This document shows, piece by piece, positions 26,506 to 35,716 of a DNA stretch of 64,000 nt (the stretch's first letter is position 1; the number at the start of each line of letters is the position of its first letter). The position numbers were made by a program, and so were the translations under genes. Location of the stretch: contig JANZZV010000001.1 of NCBI GenBank assembly GCA_026419195.1, positions 186,001 through 250,000 on the forward strand, given 5' to 3'. Origin of the DNA: Fervidobacterium sp. GTDB taxonomy: Bacteria; Thermotogota; Thermotogae; Thermotogales; Fervidobacteriaceae. Below the pieces are notes generated by a model. The model was not told where the DNA came from and did no database searches. It saw nothing but the letters and a program-made list of their open reading frames with translations.

Positions 26506-26524
26506 TCCCGGGAAAATCCCGGGA
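26506..26524 (-). terminator. Hairpin downstream of uppP
   Basis: TCCCGGGA at 26506-26513 repeats as TCCCGGGA at 26517-26524 with a 3-base loop. Each half is itself palindromic. On the minus strand it is followed by a short T-rich tract (ATTTGTTCTTTC). It lies 40 bases after the uppP stop and before the next gene start. It is moderately convincing as a terminator. Confidence 0.6.
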
Positions 26525-26564
26525 AAGCAAGGTTAAATATAATTTGTTACTAAATTGAATCTAC

Positions 26565-27308
26565 TTATAGGAAAAAACTTAAAAGAATAGGTATTATGAG
26601 GTAAATAGAAAAATATTTCAAGTGAGCAGAAATTGTTAACATTTTTACTATAACAAGCGCAATTAGACCTGAGAAAAACGCACCTGCAAATCCAGAGAAG
26701 ATCAATGGAGTGAACGTAATATGTCGCATCTCAAAAAGTCCTGCAGCCAAGGTTATTGGTATGCTCATTAAAAAAGAATACTTAAACGCGTCGGTTCTTG
26801 CCATACCTACAATTAACGCTCCCACAAGTGTAAGTCCACTTCTTGATACACCTGGTAAAATTGCTACTGCTTGGAAAAGTCCTATTGTTAGTGCATCTAT
26901 ATAACTCAATGTCTCCATTGTCTTTTTTCCAGAGAATTTATCGGAATACCAAAGTGCGACGGCAGTTATGATGAAGAACAGACCAATTAACTTTTGAGAC
27001 GACAATGCCTCATTGATTTTTTTTTCAAAAAGCAATCCAATCACACCTGCTGGAACAGAAGAAACGATAATTTTAAATGCCAATTGCCAAGAATCTTTTT
27101 GTAATCTAATTAACCCTAAGATTATAGTCCAGACATCATTCCACAGAAAGATCAAGACGACCAAAAAAGTAGCAAGATGTAAAAACGCAAAGAGTGCCAA
27201 ATCAGATGGTAAGCTCATAAGTTTTGAGAAAAGTCCAAGATGACCAGAACTTGAAACAGGTAGAAATTCTGTTAACCCTTGTACAACACCTAAGAGAAAT
27301 TCTTTCAA
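26565..27308 (-). CDS. uppP: Undecaprenyl-diphosphatase UppP (BacA)
   Basis: UppP dephosphorylates undecaprenyl diphosphate at the membrane to recycle the lipid carrier for peptidoglycan. The 247-residue polytopic protein has the two signature motifs: [17 protein letters not shown] at the N-terminus and [16 protein letters not shown] about residue 155. Seven or eight hydrophobic helices follow this pattern. I prefer TTG 27308 ([10 protein letters not shown]), with AAGGAG 8 bases upstream; the in-frame GTG 27317 touches the Shine-Dalgarno site. It follows yaaR by about 26 bases. The window also holds a polyprenyl synthase that may supply the carrier. Confidence 0.95.
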   Translation of the reverse strand: MKEFLLGVVQGLTEFLPVSSSGHLGLFSKLMSLPSDLALFAFLHLATFLVVLIFLWNDVWTIILGLIRLQKDSWQLAFKIIVSSVPAGVIGLLFEKKINEALSSQKLIGLFFIITAVALWYSDKFSGKKTMETLSYIDALTIGLFQAVAILPGVSRSGLTLVGALIVGMARTDAFKYSFLMSIPITLAAGLFEMRHITFTPLIFSGFAGAFFSGLIALVIVKMLTISAHLKYFSIYLIIPILLSFFL

Positions 27309-27334
27309 AAAGCTCACTCCTTTTTATTGCTCGA

Positions 27335-27796
27335 TTATCTATAAAGATCAAACAAAAGTCCGTTTATTTCCCCAACTTTTTGTGCGAGCTTTATCGTATC
27401 TTTTTCAGCTTCCATAAGTAAAGAGGAAATTTGAAGTAATTTTTCATCTATTTGTTCTGCAACAATATGTAATCTAGGTTGAGAAAGAGAGAAATCATAT
27501 TTACCAGATATCTTATATAAGTTTTTCTCTATGTATTTCAGTACGTTTTTAATACGTTCTTTGTATTTTTTAAGATTGTCTGGTGTAGGGGAACGTACAA
27601 AGTCATTTCCAGCCTCGATTACATCAGAAACCATCTCTTCAATGGTTTTTCTAATAGCTTCTTCTTCGGCTTCTTCAAAAATACCAAAAAATGCCGCTTC
27701 TTTTTTATGCGACACTTCTTCCTTTTTATGTGTTTTTTTTCCTTTGATAGCACCGCTCTTTAACTTAGGATCGTTGGAAGGTGGTTCAATACGCAC
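27335..27796 (-). CDS. YaaR (DUF327) family protein
   Basis: This is a 153-residue soluble protein. Residues 1-35 are basic and probably disordered (KKTHKKEEVSHKKEA). The rest is a helical DUF327 domain with the family segment NLKKYKERIKNVLKYIEKNLYKI and a C-terminal GEINGLLFDLYR. The function is unknown; in Bacillus, yaaR lies in a DNA metabolism operon. The start is GTG 27796, with AAGGA upstream. It sits between the Mrp ATPase and uppP. Confidence 0.8.
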   Translation of the reverse strand: MRIEPPSNDPKLKSGAIKGKKTHKKEEVSHKKEAAFFGIFEEAEEEAIRKTIEEMVSDVIEAGNDFVRSPTPDNLKKYKERIKNVLKYIEKNLYKISGKYDFSLSQPRLHIVAEQIDEKLLQISSLLMEAEKDTIKLAQKVGEINGLLFDLYR

Positions 27797-27814
27797 ACTT
27801 TCACATCCTTAAAG

Positions 27815-28624
27815 TTACTTTTGTACTTTTTCAACACTTTTTGCTACATTTTCTGCTAACTGTTTAAATGCGTGTTCTATCTCGCTTTCTCTGTAATAAA
27901 TAGTTATAGGTTTTCCCTCATCAAGAAGTTCAAGTGCTCTTGGATCCATTGGTATTCTACCAAGCACAGGTACATTGTATTCTTCTGATAGCTTATCAGC
28001 TCCACCTTTTCCAAACGGGTAGATGATTTCTTCTTTACACCTCATATAAGACATGTTTTCAACGATACCAAGTATTGGTTGATTCATTGTTTGGACAAAA
28101 GTAATAGCTCTTCTGACGTCGTCTAATGCTACTTTTTGAGGTGTTGTAACGATGAGCACACCATTTATTTTTCCAATCGTTTGAAAGAGACTTAACGCTT
28201 CATCACCTGTTCCTGGGGGCAAATCAAAAATCATGAAATCAAGTTTTCCCCATTCTGCATCACCTAAGAATTGCTTTATAGCTGAGTGTTTTAATGGTCC
28301 TCTCCAAATTATTGGTTTACCTTCCTCAACGAGCATGGATATCGAAAGTGCTTTCAAATTTGGGAATATATGGGCTGGAATCAGACGTTCATTCTCATCA
28401 ACAGAAGGGCTAGCATTAACACCCAGCATCCTAACAATATCTGGTCCGTGAATATCTATGTCAAGTATTCCAACGTTGTACCCACTCTCTGCAAGTGCTG
28501 TAGCTAAGTTTACACAAATCGTGGTTTTCCCAACTCCTCCCTTACCACTTAACACGGCTACAAAATATTTAACATCTTCTTTTAGTCTTTTAATCTTCTG
28601 ATCTTCTGGAAGCCTCAAATTCAT
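27815..28624 (-). CDS. Mrp/NBP35-family Fe-S scaffold ATPase
   Basis: This 269-residue P-loop protein of the Mrp/ApbC family carries and transfers Fe-S clusters. The deviant Walker A is LSGKGGVGKTTICVN near residue 26, and other motifs are DIDIHGPDIVRML, FDLPPGTGDEALS and ENMSYM. The canonical Mrp CxxC near the C-terminus is not obvious: after ENMSYMRC the expected CPxC is missing and the sequence reads CKEEIIYPFG. It may bind clusters with fewer cysteines. ATG 28624 has AAAGGAG upstream. It follows galT by 22 bases. Confidence 0.85.
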   Translation of the reverse strand: MNLRLPEDQKIKRLKEDVKYFVAVLSGKGGVGKTTICVNLATALAESGYNVGILDIDIHGPDIVRMLGVNASPSVDENERLIPAHIFPNLKALSISMLVEEGKPIIWRGPLKHSAIKQFLGDAEWGKLDFMIFDLPPGTGDEALSLFQTIGKINGVLIVTTPQKVALDDVRRAITFVQTMNQPILGIVENMSYMRCKEEIIYPFGKGGADKLSEEYNVPVLGRIPMDPRALELLDEGKPITIYYRESEIEHAFKQLAENVAKSVEKVQK

Positions 28625-28646
28625 TTTAAATCTCCTTTCTAAGTCT

Positions 28647-29666
28647 TTATCGTTGATTTTCGAGAATCTCTTTGTAATTTTCCGTTAAATACTTAGCAGC
28701 ATCTTCTGGTGGTACAGGATTGATATAAAATCCGGATCCCCATTCAAACCCTGCAACTCTTGTGAGTCTTGGTATTATCTCAACATGCCAGTGATAGTGA
28801 AATTTTCCTTCTTCGCCAACCGGCGCTGTGTGAATCAAGAAATTGTATGGCGGGTTATTTAATACTACATGAATCTTATGAAGTGTATCTTTCATAATTT
28901 GAGCAAAAGATCTGACTTCTGGTTCTGTGATACTTCCAAAATCGTGTGCATGCCTTTTTGGAAGTACCCATGTTTCAAACGGAAACCTTGCAGCATACGG
29001 TTCAAATGCAATGAAGTGCTCATTTTCTTCAACTATTCTTCTTGATTCAATCCTTTCTTGGTTTATCATATCACAAAAAACACATCTTTCTTTATAAGAA
29101 TAATAGTCTTTTGAACCATCAAGTTCTTCTTGAACTGTCTTGGGTATGACAGGTGTTGCAATTATCTGACTATGAGGATGAGCAAGCGAGGCACCACCTT
29201 CTTTTCCATGGTTTCGGAATATGAGTATATACCTCACTTTTTCATCTTGCGCCATAGCTCTGTATCTCGTCAAATATGCCCAAATAACTTCCTCTGTTTG
29301 CCTATAGTCGTAAAGTGCAAATGTTGAATTATGATCGGGTGTTTCTACTATTACTTCGTGATAACCAAATCCAGTCATCGCATCGTACATTCCGTGTCCG
29401 TACCTGTCAACTGGTAATTCTGGATCGACTGCAGGAAATTTATTCGAAACAACCCTAACCCACCATCCAGGCGTATTCGGCTGCGTATCAGCAGGTCTAA
29501 ATGCCAAAATTTCAGGAGGGGTCGTATGTTCGTTGCCATAATCAAACGGACAGAATGCCACTTTTACTTCTTCAGGTTGAACTTGAAAATCGTGTGGTCT
29601 TTTTGCACGCTCGGTGGAGATAATAACCCACCTTTTTACAACAGGATCCTTTCTATACTCGGGCAT
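28647..29666 (-). CDS. galT: Galactose-1-phosphate uridylyltransferase
   Basis: GalT swaps UMP between UDP-glucose and galactose-1-phosphate in the Leloir pathway. The 339-residue HIT-superfamily enzyme has the catalytic SLAHPHSQIIA motif and the second His cluster FHYHWHVEIIPRL. CVFCDMI supplies cysteines for the metal site. The length is typical. ATG 29666 has AAGGAGGAA upstream. No galK or galE gene is beside it; glgA is upstream on the same strand, suggesting sugar-nucleotide metabolism around glycogen. Confidence 0.95.
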   Translation of the reverse strand: MPEYRKDPVVKRWVIISTERAKRPHDFQVQPEEVKVAFCPFDYGNEHTTPPEILAFRPADTQPNTPGWWVRVVSNKFPAVDPELPVDRYGHGMYDAMTGFGYHEVIVETPDHNSTFALYDYRQTEEVIWAYLTRYRAMAQDEKVRYILIFRNHGKEGGASLAHPHSQIIATPVIPKTVQEELDGSKDYYSYKERCVFCDMINQERIESRRIVEENEHFIAFEPYAARFPFETWVLPKRHAHDFGSITEPEVRSFAQIMKDTLHKIHVVLNNPPYNFLIHTAPVGEEGKFHYHWHVEIIPRLTRVAGFEWGSGFYINPVPPEDAAKYLTENYKEILENQR

Positions 29667-29708
29667 ATCAGTTCCTCCTTGTGCGATTTATCTCAACATC
29701 AAAACATT

Positions 29709-31166
29709 TCACTTATGAACTTTTGATTTTGCTCTCTGGTAAAGTTTTACATATTCTTTTGCTGATTTTTCCCAACTCAGATCAGTCTTCATTGCATTGT
29801 TTACAACCTGATTCCAATCCTCGGGACTGTTGTAAAAATACAGTGCCTTTGCGACAGCCTTTAGTAGGTGAGCAGGATCAAATCCTTCAAATCCAAATCC
29901 ATTTCCTTCTTTTGTTTCTGGGTTATACTCTTTTACAGTATCAACCAAACCTCCCGTGTATCTTACAATTGGAATCGTCCCGTATCTTAAACTGTACATT
30001 TGACCAAGCCCACAAGGTTCGTATCGTGACGGCATAAGGAACATATCCGCACCAGCGTATATTTTTTGTGCAAGCACGATGTCGAATTTTAGATTTACAG
30101 AATATTTTTCTGGATATTTGCTTCCCAACTTTCTGAACATCTGCTCGTATTTTTCATCACCTGTACCGAGCAATACAAACTGTAAGTCAAACAAAGAAAC
30201 ATAATCCATAATCTCTGCCATGATATCGAGTCCCTTTTGGTCAACAAGTCTATTGATCATACCTATCAGTGGAACATCTTTCTCGGGTAGCCCGAGCTCT
30301 TTTTGAAGCATCCTTTTATTTTCTTTTTTCTTATTTATATTCTCCAAATCGTACTTAACGTAAATTCGTTCATCAGTTGCTGGATTATATTCTTCATAAT
30401 CTATCCCATTCAGTATACCATATAGATCCGAAGATCTAACCCTCAAAACCCCATCGAGTTTTTCACCGTATTCTTTTGTCTGGATCTCATGCGCGTAAGT
30501 CGGACTCACGGTGCTAATAATATCGGCAAATATTATACCACCTTTTAGAAAATTGATCTTTCCATAAAATTCGAGCCCATCAATGTTGTAAAGATAATCT
30601 GGCAATCCTGCAAATTTGAGATACTCAGGCTCATACAACCCTTGATAGCCAAGATTGTGTATAGTTAAAATGCTTGCCATCTTTAAAAAAGCAGGATCGT
30701 CGCGGAACACGGTCTTCAAGTAGACCGGTATTAGAGCAGTCTGCCAATCATTTACATGAATTACGTCATAATCAAAATCCAATTTCCTTATTGCTTCAAG
30801 TACGGAACAAGAAAAATATATCGCTTGCTCGGCAAGATTCGGACCTTGGTAAACATCATCAGCGCTGAAATAATATTCATTTGCTATTAGGAAAACATTT
30901 ACCGATTTAGAACCGGGTAGATTTGTTTTATAGATATCAAATTTTTCATCTGTTCTCAAAACAGGCGTATCAACACTACAAGCTATCTTTTCAATAATCC
31001 ATCCATTCTTTTCCGCATTTTGTCTGACTTTCTTGTGAAATGGCATATAAATGTCGACATTTATTCCAAGCTTTTCAAGATACTTTGGAAGTGCCCCAAC
31101 AACATCTGCTAGCCCACCCACTTTGGCGAATGGATAGACTTCGTAAGAAACCATGGCAATCTTCAT
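29709..31166 (-). CDS. glgA: Glycogen synthase (ADP-glucose type)
   Basis: GlgA adds glucose from ADP-glucose to an alpha-1,4-glucan. The 485-residue GT5 enzyme has the KVGGLADVVGALP motif binding ADP-glucose at the N-terminus, HVNDWQTALIPVYL, and GIDYEEYNP. The C-terminal active-site segment is MPSRYEPCGLGQMYSLRYGT. The fold is a complete GT-B. ATG 31166 is favoured because AGGGGGTG lies 8 bases upstream; the in-frame GTG 31175 is in the ribosome-binding site. It overlaps no neighbour and follows the metallo-beta-lactamase-fold gene by 5 bases. glgX lies further along the window. Confidence 0.96.
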   Translation of the reverse strand: MKIAMVSYEVYPFAKVGGLADVVGALPKYLEKLGINVDIYMPFHKKVRQNAEKNGWIIEKIACSVDTPVLRTDEKFDIYKTNLPGSKSVNVFLIANEYYFSADDVYQGPNLAEQAIYFSCSVLEAIRKLDFDYDVIHVNDWQTALIPVYLKTVFRDDPAFLKMASILTIHNLGYQGLYEPEYLKFAGLPDYLYNIDGLEFYGKINFLKGGIIFADIISTVSPTYAHEIQTKEYGEKLDGVLRVRSSDLYGILNGIDYEEYNPATDERIYVKYDLENINKKKENKRMLQKELGLPEKDVPLIGMINRLVDQKGLDIMAEIMDYVSLFDLQFVLLGTGDEKYEQMFRKLGSKYPEKYSVNLKFDIVLAQKIYAGADMFLMPSRYEPCGLGQMYSLRYGTIPIVRYTGGLVDTVKEYNPETKEGNGFGFEGFDPAHLLKAVAKALYFYNSPEDWNQVVNNAMKTDLSWEKSAKEYVKLYQRAKSKVHK

Positions 31167-31171
31167 AATTT

Positions 31172-31807
31172 TCACCCCCTAAGATAATCAGCTGCCTTCA
31201 CGTACTCATCGTGTGTAAAGATTATATAATCACATTCACGCCCAACTTTATTTATAAACCGTGCACAGTCATCTTTTCTTAACCATCTTATTATATCATA
31301 AAATTCTACTTTATTCATAACTATATCACCAGTGTAAAGCACCTTCCCCATGTTTTCGGTCTCTATCAAAAATGAACAGTGTTCCTTAGCGTGCCAGGGT
31401 GTATGAAAAACTTTTACACATTCAAATAAAAAATCCCCAGCTTTTATTTCAGAAACAGCCTTCCACGACTGGAGGATCTCCGTATACAACCTGCCTTTAA
31501 TTATCCCAAATTTACTATACGGCTTGTTTTTGTAAGCAGGATGAATATATACAGTGGCGTTTGAAAAAATCTTGGTTGCATAGGCATGGTCAAGGTGAAG
31601 ATGTGTTAAGAGGATGTCTGTAATGTCTTCAGGAACGATACCCCTCTTTTCAAGTTCAGTTTCAAGTGCGTGAAAAGATACATAGTCTCCAGGGTCTATA
31701 AGAACGAGCCGATCTTTAGTAGTGAGTAGACAAGCGGTTGAATAGGCTACTTCGACATTCTTCGGTACTCTGATACTGCCACCAATGACGAGTATCTCCA
31801 TTTGCAT
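31172..31807 (-). CDS. Metallo-beta-lactamase-fold hydrolase
   Basis: This 211-residue MBL-fold protein has the metal-binding motif LLTHLHLDHAYATKI (HxHxDH), His in FHTPWHAKEHCSFL, Asp in LYTGDIV and a C-terminal His in FTHDEY. The spacing fits the glyoxalase II/lactonase-like branch, but the substrate is not evident. ATG 31807 has GGAGGG 7 bases upstream. It lies between an MFS permease and glgA. The context does not reveal a function. Confidence 0.8.
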   Translation of the reverse strand: MQMEILVIGGSIRVPKNVEVAYSTACLLTTKDRLVLIDPGDYVSFHALETELEKRGIVPEDITDILLTHLHLDHAYATKIFSNATVYIHPAYKNKPYSKFGIIKGRLYTEILQSWKAVSEIKAGDFLFECVKVFHTPWHAKEHCSFLIETENMGKVLYTGDIVMNKVEFYDIIRWLRKDDCARFINKVGRECDYIIFTHDEYVKAADYLRG

Positions 31808-31864
31808 AAACTTACCCTCCAAGAGAACTTTTTACCAATTATACCATAAATATCTCCTCTCATA

Positions 31865-33028
31865 TCAGCCAGTATATCCTAAATGTTTATACATTTTTAT
31901 CATCACATACGCATTCAAAAAGTAAAAAACGGAACTTATAACAAATATAAGTGTATAACCGTTTTGAAACACTGTCAGAAACGCAAATAACTCAGCTGAC
32001 AGAGCTCTGGCAACGTTATTAACAAAATTGCTTACGCCGTTAACCGTAGCCAGCCTACTTTTTCGTACGTTTGAAAAAATGAGTGCGCTGAGTAAAGGGC
32101 TAACCATATTCATAACGGCGAATCTCAACACGTACACAAAAGTAAATGTAATTGGTTCCCTGATGAAACTAAGCAAAACAATCAATATCGGTACAAACAC
32201 GTAGGAGAAAACAAGAATGTTCATATCTCCAAACTTCTTGCCAAGTTTATGCGAAAAAACAGCGCCTAAGCTTGTAGCCAGCTGTGCAAGTGACAGTATA
32301 GTCCCTATAATCGTTGAACTGAACTTGAAAAGATCGTAAAATATCACATTTCCAAATGTTACAAACAAACCTGCACCAAATCCAACACTTATTACAGACA
32401 TAAGATAATAAAACACCACCTTAGATTTACCTGGCAAGAAAGTACTGAAAAATTCGCGAATATTGATCCTATTCGAATCTGTGGCTGCAGTTTCCACATC
32501 TACCTTTATCAATGGAATTAGAGCAAACAATCGTGTCAAATTTGAAAAAATCAACACCAACCTTATGTTAAATACATCACCTAACATACCGCCAACTATG
32601 TTCCCAAGGACGCCAGTAAACATACCAACCCCAAAATTCAACCCAAAGAATTTGGATCTATTTTCTTTATTTGTTTTCAAAACGAGTAATGTGGAGAGTA
32701 CTATGGCAACAGCAGAAGAAAAGCCTCCAAAGAAAAAAGAAGTAATATTCAATTGAAAACTCGATTTAACAATAACCCTGTAACTACCAAAGAAAATACT
32801 TAGCAATTGAGACAAAATTATAAGTTTCTTTTTATCAAATCTGTCAGCTATCAATCCAAATAACAAGCCAAAGATAGCCGCTCCCCAAAGATTAGAAGAT
32901 GTAATTCTACCAACAACATTGGTCGGTATACCACCTTTTCGGAGTGCTAAATTAAACAAAGTTCCATAAACACTCTGTGCTATACCGTCCATAAACGTAA
33001 ATAAGGTTATAAGCAAAGGCTGCGACAC
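31865..33028 (-). CDS. Major facilitator superfamily transporter
   Basis: This 387-residue membrane protein has about twelve hydrophobic helices and a basic loop after helix 2/3 (GLLFGLIADRFDKKKL), which matches the MFS motif GxxxDRxxRR in a degenerate form. I start it at GTG 33028, where AGGTGGTAAG lies just upstream. A TTG at 33067 has no ribosome-binding site. The substrate is unknown. The genes downstream (MBL fold, glgA) do not define it. The long hydrophobic core leaves little doubt about the family. Confidence 0.82.
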   Translation of the reverse strand: MSQPLLITLFTFMDGIAQSVYGTLFNLALRKGGIPTNVVGRITSSNLWGAAIFGLLFGLIADRFDKKKLIILSQLLSIFFGSYRVIVKSSFQLNITSFFFGGFSSAVAIVLSTLLVLKTNKENRSKFFGLNFGVGMFTGVLGNIVGGMLGDVFNIRLVLIFSNLTRLFALIPLIKVDVETAATDSNRINIREFFSTFLPGKSKVVFYYLMSVISVGFGAGLFVTFGNVIFYDLFKFSSTIIGTILSLAQLATSLGAVFSHKLGKKFGDMNILVFSYVFVPILIVLLSFIREPITFTFVYVLRFAVMNMVSPLLSALIFSNVRKSRLATVNGVSNFVNNVARALSAELFAFLTVFQNGYTLIFVISSVFYFLNAYVMIKMYKHLGYTG

Positions 33029-33179
33029 GTTCTTACCACCTGCCAAAAATAAATTTTCTTCGAACAAGAATTATTCGCATTACTAACTTTCAGTTTCATT
33101 TTACCACGATAAGAATGTTTGACAATGCTTTCGTATTTGACTTTTTTCTTACTCTTTGTCAATCTTTTGTACAATCAAC

Positions 33180-33206
33180 TTAGCACTCTTGACAAACGAG
33201 TGCTAA
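33180..33206 (+). promoter_or_regulatory. CIRCE operator (HrcA site)
   Basis: A perfect CIRCE element reads TTAGCACTC, nine bases, then GAGTGCTAA. CIRCE is bound by the heat-shock repressor HrcA. The -35 hexamer TTGACA (33189-33194) occupies the spacer, so repressor binding would block polymerase directly. It lies 43 bases upstream of the clp start codon. Confidence 0.96.
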
Positions 33207-33217
33207 TATGATATGAT
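33189..33217 (+). promoter_or_regulatory. Vegetative promoter inside the CIRCE element
   Basis: A consensus -35 TTGACA (33189-33194), a 17-base spacer and -10 TATGAT (33212-33217) form a strong housekeeping-type promoter. Transcription would begin near 33224, leaving a short leader with the AGGAGGTGATT ribosome-binding site. Confidence 0.85.
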
Positions 33218-33248
33218 ACACTTAGACAAAATTGAGGAGGTGATTCTC

Positions 33249-35474
33249 ATGAATTTCAATATGGAAGAATTCACTGAAAATGCTCAAGAAATATTGCAAT
33301 CCGTTAGTGATGTACTCAGTAGATACAGGCAAAACCAACTTGCACCTGAACATATTTTATTAGCCATGCTCGAAAATCCGAAAAACGCTGCGATAGATAT
33401 TCTGAAGTATCTTAACACGGACACTGATTCGCTCAGAAAAGATCTGGAGAGAATTATATCATCTAAGGGAGGATATTATTATTATGCTGGAACTTCCAGC
33501 ACAGGCCAGATCTATACTACACCTGAGACAATAAAAGTTGTAAACGAAGCAAAGCGTGAGGCAAAGCGCATGGGAGATGAAAAAGTAGGGACAGATCATC
33601 TACTCTTAGCCATGACCCTTATCCCGGAAACTACAACGTACAGATTGTTAGCCAAGTATGGTGTTACTCAAGACAAACTTTACAGTGCAATAAAACAACT
33701 TCGAATGCAGCGAACTTATTCCGAGGAAGAGAATATTGATATCCTCGCAAAATTTACGGAAAATTTAACTGAAATGGCAAAGAATAATCAGTTAATGCCC
33801 GTTGTTGGGCGTGAGAACGAAATCGATAGAATGGTAGAGATCTTAGGTAGAAAACTCAAGAACAATCCAGTACTAATAGGTGATCCTGGAGTTGGTAAAA
33901 CAGCCATAGTTGAAGGCTTAGCACAAAAGATAGTGCAAGGTCAAGTGCCAGAATTTTTGAAAGGAAAAACTATTCTAAAGCTTGACCTTGCAAGACTTGT
34001 GGCTGGTACCAAGTTTAGAGGAGAGTTCGAGGAAAGACTTAAGAAACTTATCGACGTATTAAAGAAGAGAACTGATGTAATTCTCTTTATCGATGAGTTG
34101 CATACTGTAGTTGGTGCTGGAGCGGCAGAAGGTGCACTCGATGCCGGAAATATACTTAAGCCGGAACTGGCACGAGGTACTTTAAGGGTAATAGGTGCCA
34201 CAACCGTGGAAGAGTACAGAAAACACATAGAGAAAGATAAAGCTCTGGCCCGTAGATTCCAGGTCATATTCGTTTCAGAACCTACAGTTGAGGAAACTAT
34301 AGAAATTCTCAAGGGTTTAAAAACAAAATTTGAAGAGTTTCACAAAGTCAATATAACTGATAAAGCATTAGAGTTTGCCGCTAAGATGTCGGCTCGATAC
34401 ATATCTGACAGATTTTTACCTGACAAGGCTGTTGATTTGGTAGACGAAGCCTCCGCAAGAGCTAAAATAGATGGAAAGAGTATAATAACCGAAGAAGACA
34501 TTGGGAAAGTTATCGAACGATGGACTGGTATTCCCGTTGGGAAGATTATGGGTGATGAAAAAGAAAAGATCAAAAATTTAGAGAAGATAATTCATGAAAA
34601 ATTTGTTGATCAAGAAGAAGCTGTAAAGATAGTTGCGAATGCTATTAAGATGTCAAGGGCTGGCATAAGGAATCCAAAAAGACCGCTGGGTGTTTTCCTA
34701 TTCCTTGGACCTACCGGTGTTGGTAAGACCGAACTTGCAAAGCGTCTTGCCGACGTGCTTTTTGGTAGTGAAAAGGCTCTAATTAGAATAGACATGAGTG
34801 AGTATATGGAAAAGCATTCCGTCTCCAGACTTATAGGTGCACCTCCAGGATACGTTGGTTATGAAGAAGGAGGACTACTTACGGAACAAGTTAGACGGAG
34901 ACCATATAGTGTTGTGTTACTTGACGAAATAGAAAAGGCACATCCTGAGGTTTTCAATGTACTTTTACAACTTTTTGACGACGGTAGGTTAACAGACGGG
35001 AAAGGAACAACGGTTGATTTTAGAAATACAATCATAATAATGACAAGCAATATAGGTTCTGATGTTATTATGCAGGATATCGAAGAAGGAATTGAGGAGG
35101 CTATACCAAGACATATTGAAGAAGAGATGCGAAGGTACTTCAAGCCCGAACTTATAAACAGAATAGACGCAGCCGTTATTTTCAAACCTTTGAAAAAAGA
35201 TCATATAAAGCAAATCTTATCTATATATCTTAAAGAGCTAAACGAAAGATTATCGGATCAAAATATTGTTGTTAGCCTTGATGAATCAGTTATGGAATAC
35301 TTAGCAACGGAAGGTTATGTACCTTCGATGGGAGCTCGTCCTCTTAGAAGGTTTTTTGAAAATACAATAGAGTTTAGACTTGCAGAGCTCATAATAGACG
35401 AACAGATCACACAAGGAAAAAAGGTGAGATTTTACTGGGACAACGAAGGGTTACGTTGGGAATTAAACACTTGA
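33249..35474 (+). CDS. Hsp100 (Clp) AAA+ ATPase without middle domain
   Basis: This 741-residue protein unfoldase has an N domain (residues 1-150), AAA-1 with Walker A GDPGVGKT (about 212-219) and Walker B LFIDELH, and AAA-2 with Walker A GPTGVGKT (about 487-494) and Walker [12 protein letters not shown]. Only 28 residues separate LVDEASA from WTGIP, so the ClpB coiled-coil middle domain and the ClpC M-domain are absent. In AAA-2 the ClpP-binding loop is not present: [12 protein letters not shown] runs straight to the next helix, as in ClpB. The naming ClpB/ClpC is therefore uncertain. ATG 33249 has AGGAGGTGATT upstream. Expression is under CIRCE, so heat induction is likely. No ClpP gene is in the window. 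Confidence 0.9.
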   Translation: MNFNMEEFTENAQEILQSVSDVLSRYRQNQLAPEHILLAMLENPKNAAIDILKYLNTDTDSLRKDLERIISSKGGYYYYAGTSSTGQIYTTPETIKVVNEAKREAKRMGDEKVGTDHLLLAMTLIPETTTYRLLAKYGVTQDKLYSAIKQLRMQRTYSEEENIDILAKFTENLTEMAKNNQLMPVVGRENEIDRMVEILGRKLKNNPVLIGDPGVGKTAIVEGLAQKIVQGQVPEFLKGKTILKLDLARLVAGTKFRGEFEERLKKLIDVLKKRTDVILFIDELHTVVGAGAAEGALDAGNILKPELARGTLRVIGATTVEEYRKHIEKDKALARRFQVIFVSEPTVEETIEILKGLKTKFEEFHKVNITDKALEFAAKMSARYISDRFLPDKAVDLVDEASARAKIDGKSIITEEDIGKVIERWTGIPVGKIMGDEKEKIKNLEKIIHEKFVDQEEAVKIVANAIKMSRAGIRNPKRPLGVFLFLGPTGVGKTELAKRLADVLFGSEKALIRIDMSEYMEKHSVSRLIGAPPGYVGYEEGGLLTEQVRRRPYSVVLLDEIEKAHPEVFNVLLQLFDDGRLTDGKGTTVDFRNTIIIMTSNIGSDVIMQDIEEGIEEAIPRHIEEEMRRYFKPELINRIDAAVIFKPLKKDHIKQILSIYLKELNERLSDQNIVVSLDESVMEYLATEGYVPSMGARPLRRFFENTIEFRLAELIIDEQITQGKKVRFYWDNEGLRWELNT

Positions 35475-35500
35475 CGTGATAGTTTTTGAAGAGTTATAAT
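35471..35500 (+). promoter_or_regulatory. Promoter for the thiamine riboswitch transcript
   Basis: TTGACG (35471-35476) and TATAAT (35495-35500) are separated by 18 bases. The -35 element overlaps the clp stop codon. The riboswitch starts about 24 bases downstream of the -10. Confidence 0.65.
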
Positions 35501-35523
35501 TAAATTTAGAAAACAGAATTCAT

Positions 35524-35620
35524 ACCTGGAGGGGAGCTCCATGTCGCGGAGCTGAGAGGAAGGAGTCAATCCTTCGACCCTTCGAACCTGATCCGGATAA
35601 TGCCGGCGGAGGGACCAGGT
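35524..35620 (+). ncRNA. TPP riboswitch (THI element)
   Basis: The closing stem P1 is ACCTGG (35524-35529) with CCAGGT (35615-35620). Inside are the conserved core segments GGGGAGC, GCTGAGAGGA, ACCCTTCGAACCTGATC and GGATAATGCCGGCGGAGGGA, all diagnostic of the thiamine-pyrophosphate aptamer. A terminator hairpin follows within 60 bases, so ligand binding probably promotes transcription termination. It controls the thiamine-binding protein gene. Confidence 0.96.
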
Positions 35621-35671
35621 TACTCGAAATGAGTACTGGATGATGGAAAACGTAAGACTTACAATAAGAAT

Positions 35672-35703
35672 GCGTCCCTCCAAAAGGGACGCTTTATATT
35701 TTT
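35672..35703 (+). terminator. Expression-platform terminator of the TPP riboswitch
   Basis: GCGTCCCT (35672-35679) pairs with AGGGACGC (35685-35692) and is followed by TTTATATTTTTT. It lies between the aptamer and the ribosome-binding site of the next gene. An anti-terminator would need to pair the CGTCCC strand with upstream sequence; I did not trace it. Confidence 0.88.
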
Positions 35704-35716
35704 TGGAGGTGGGAGT

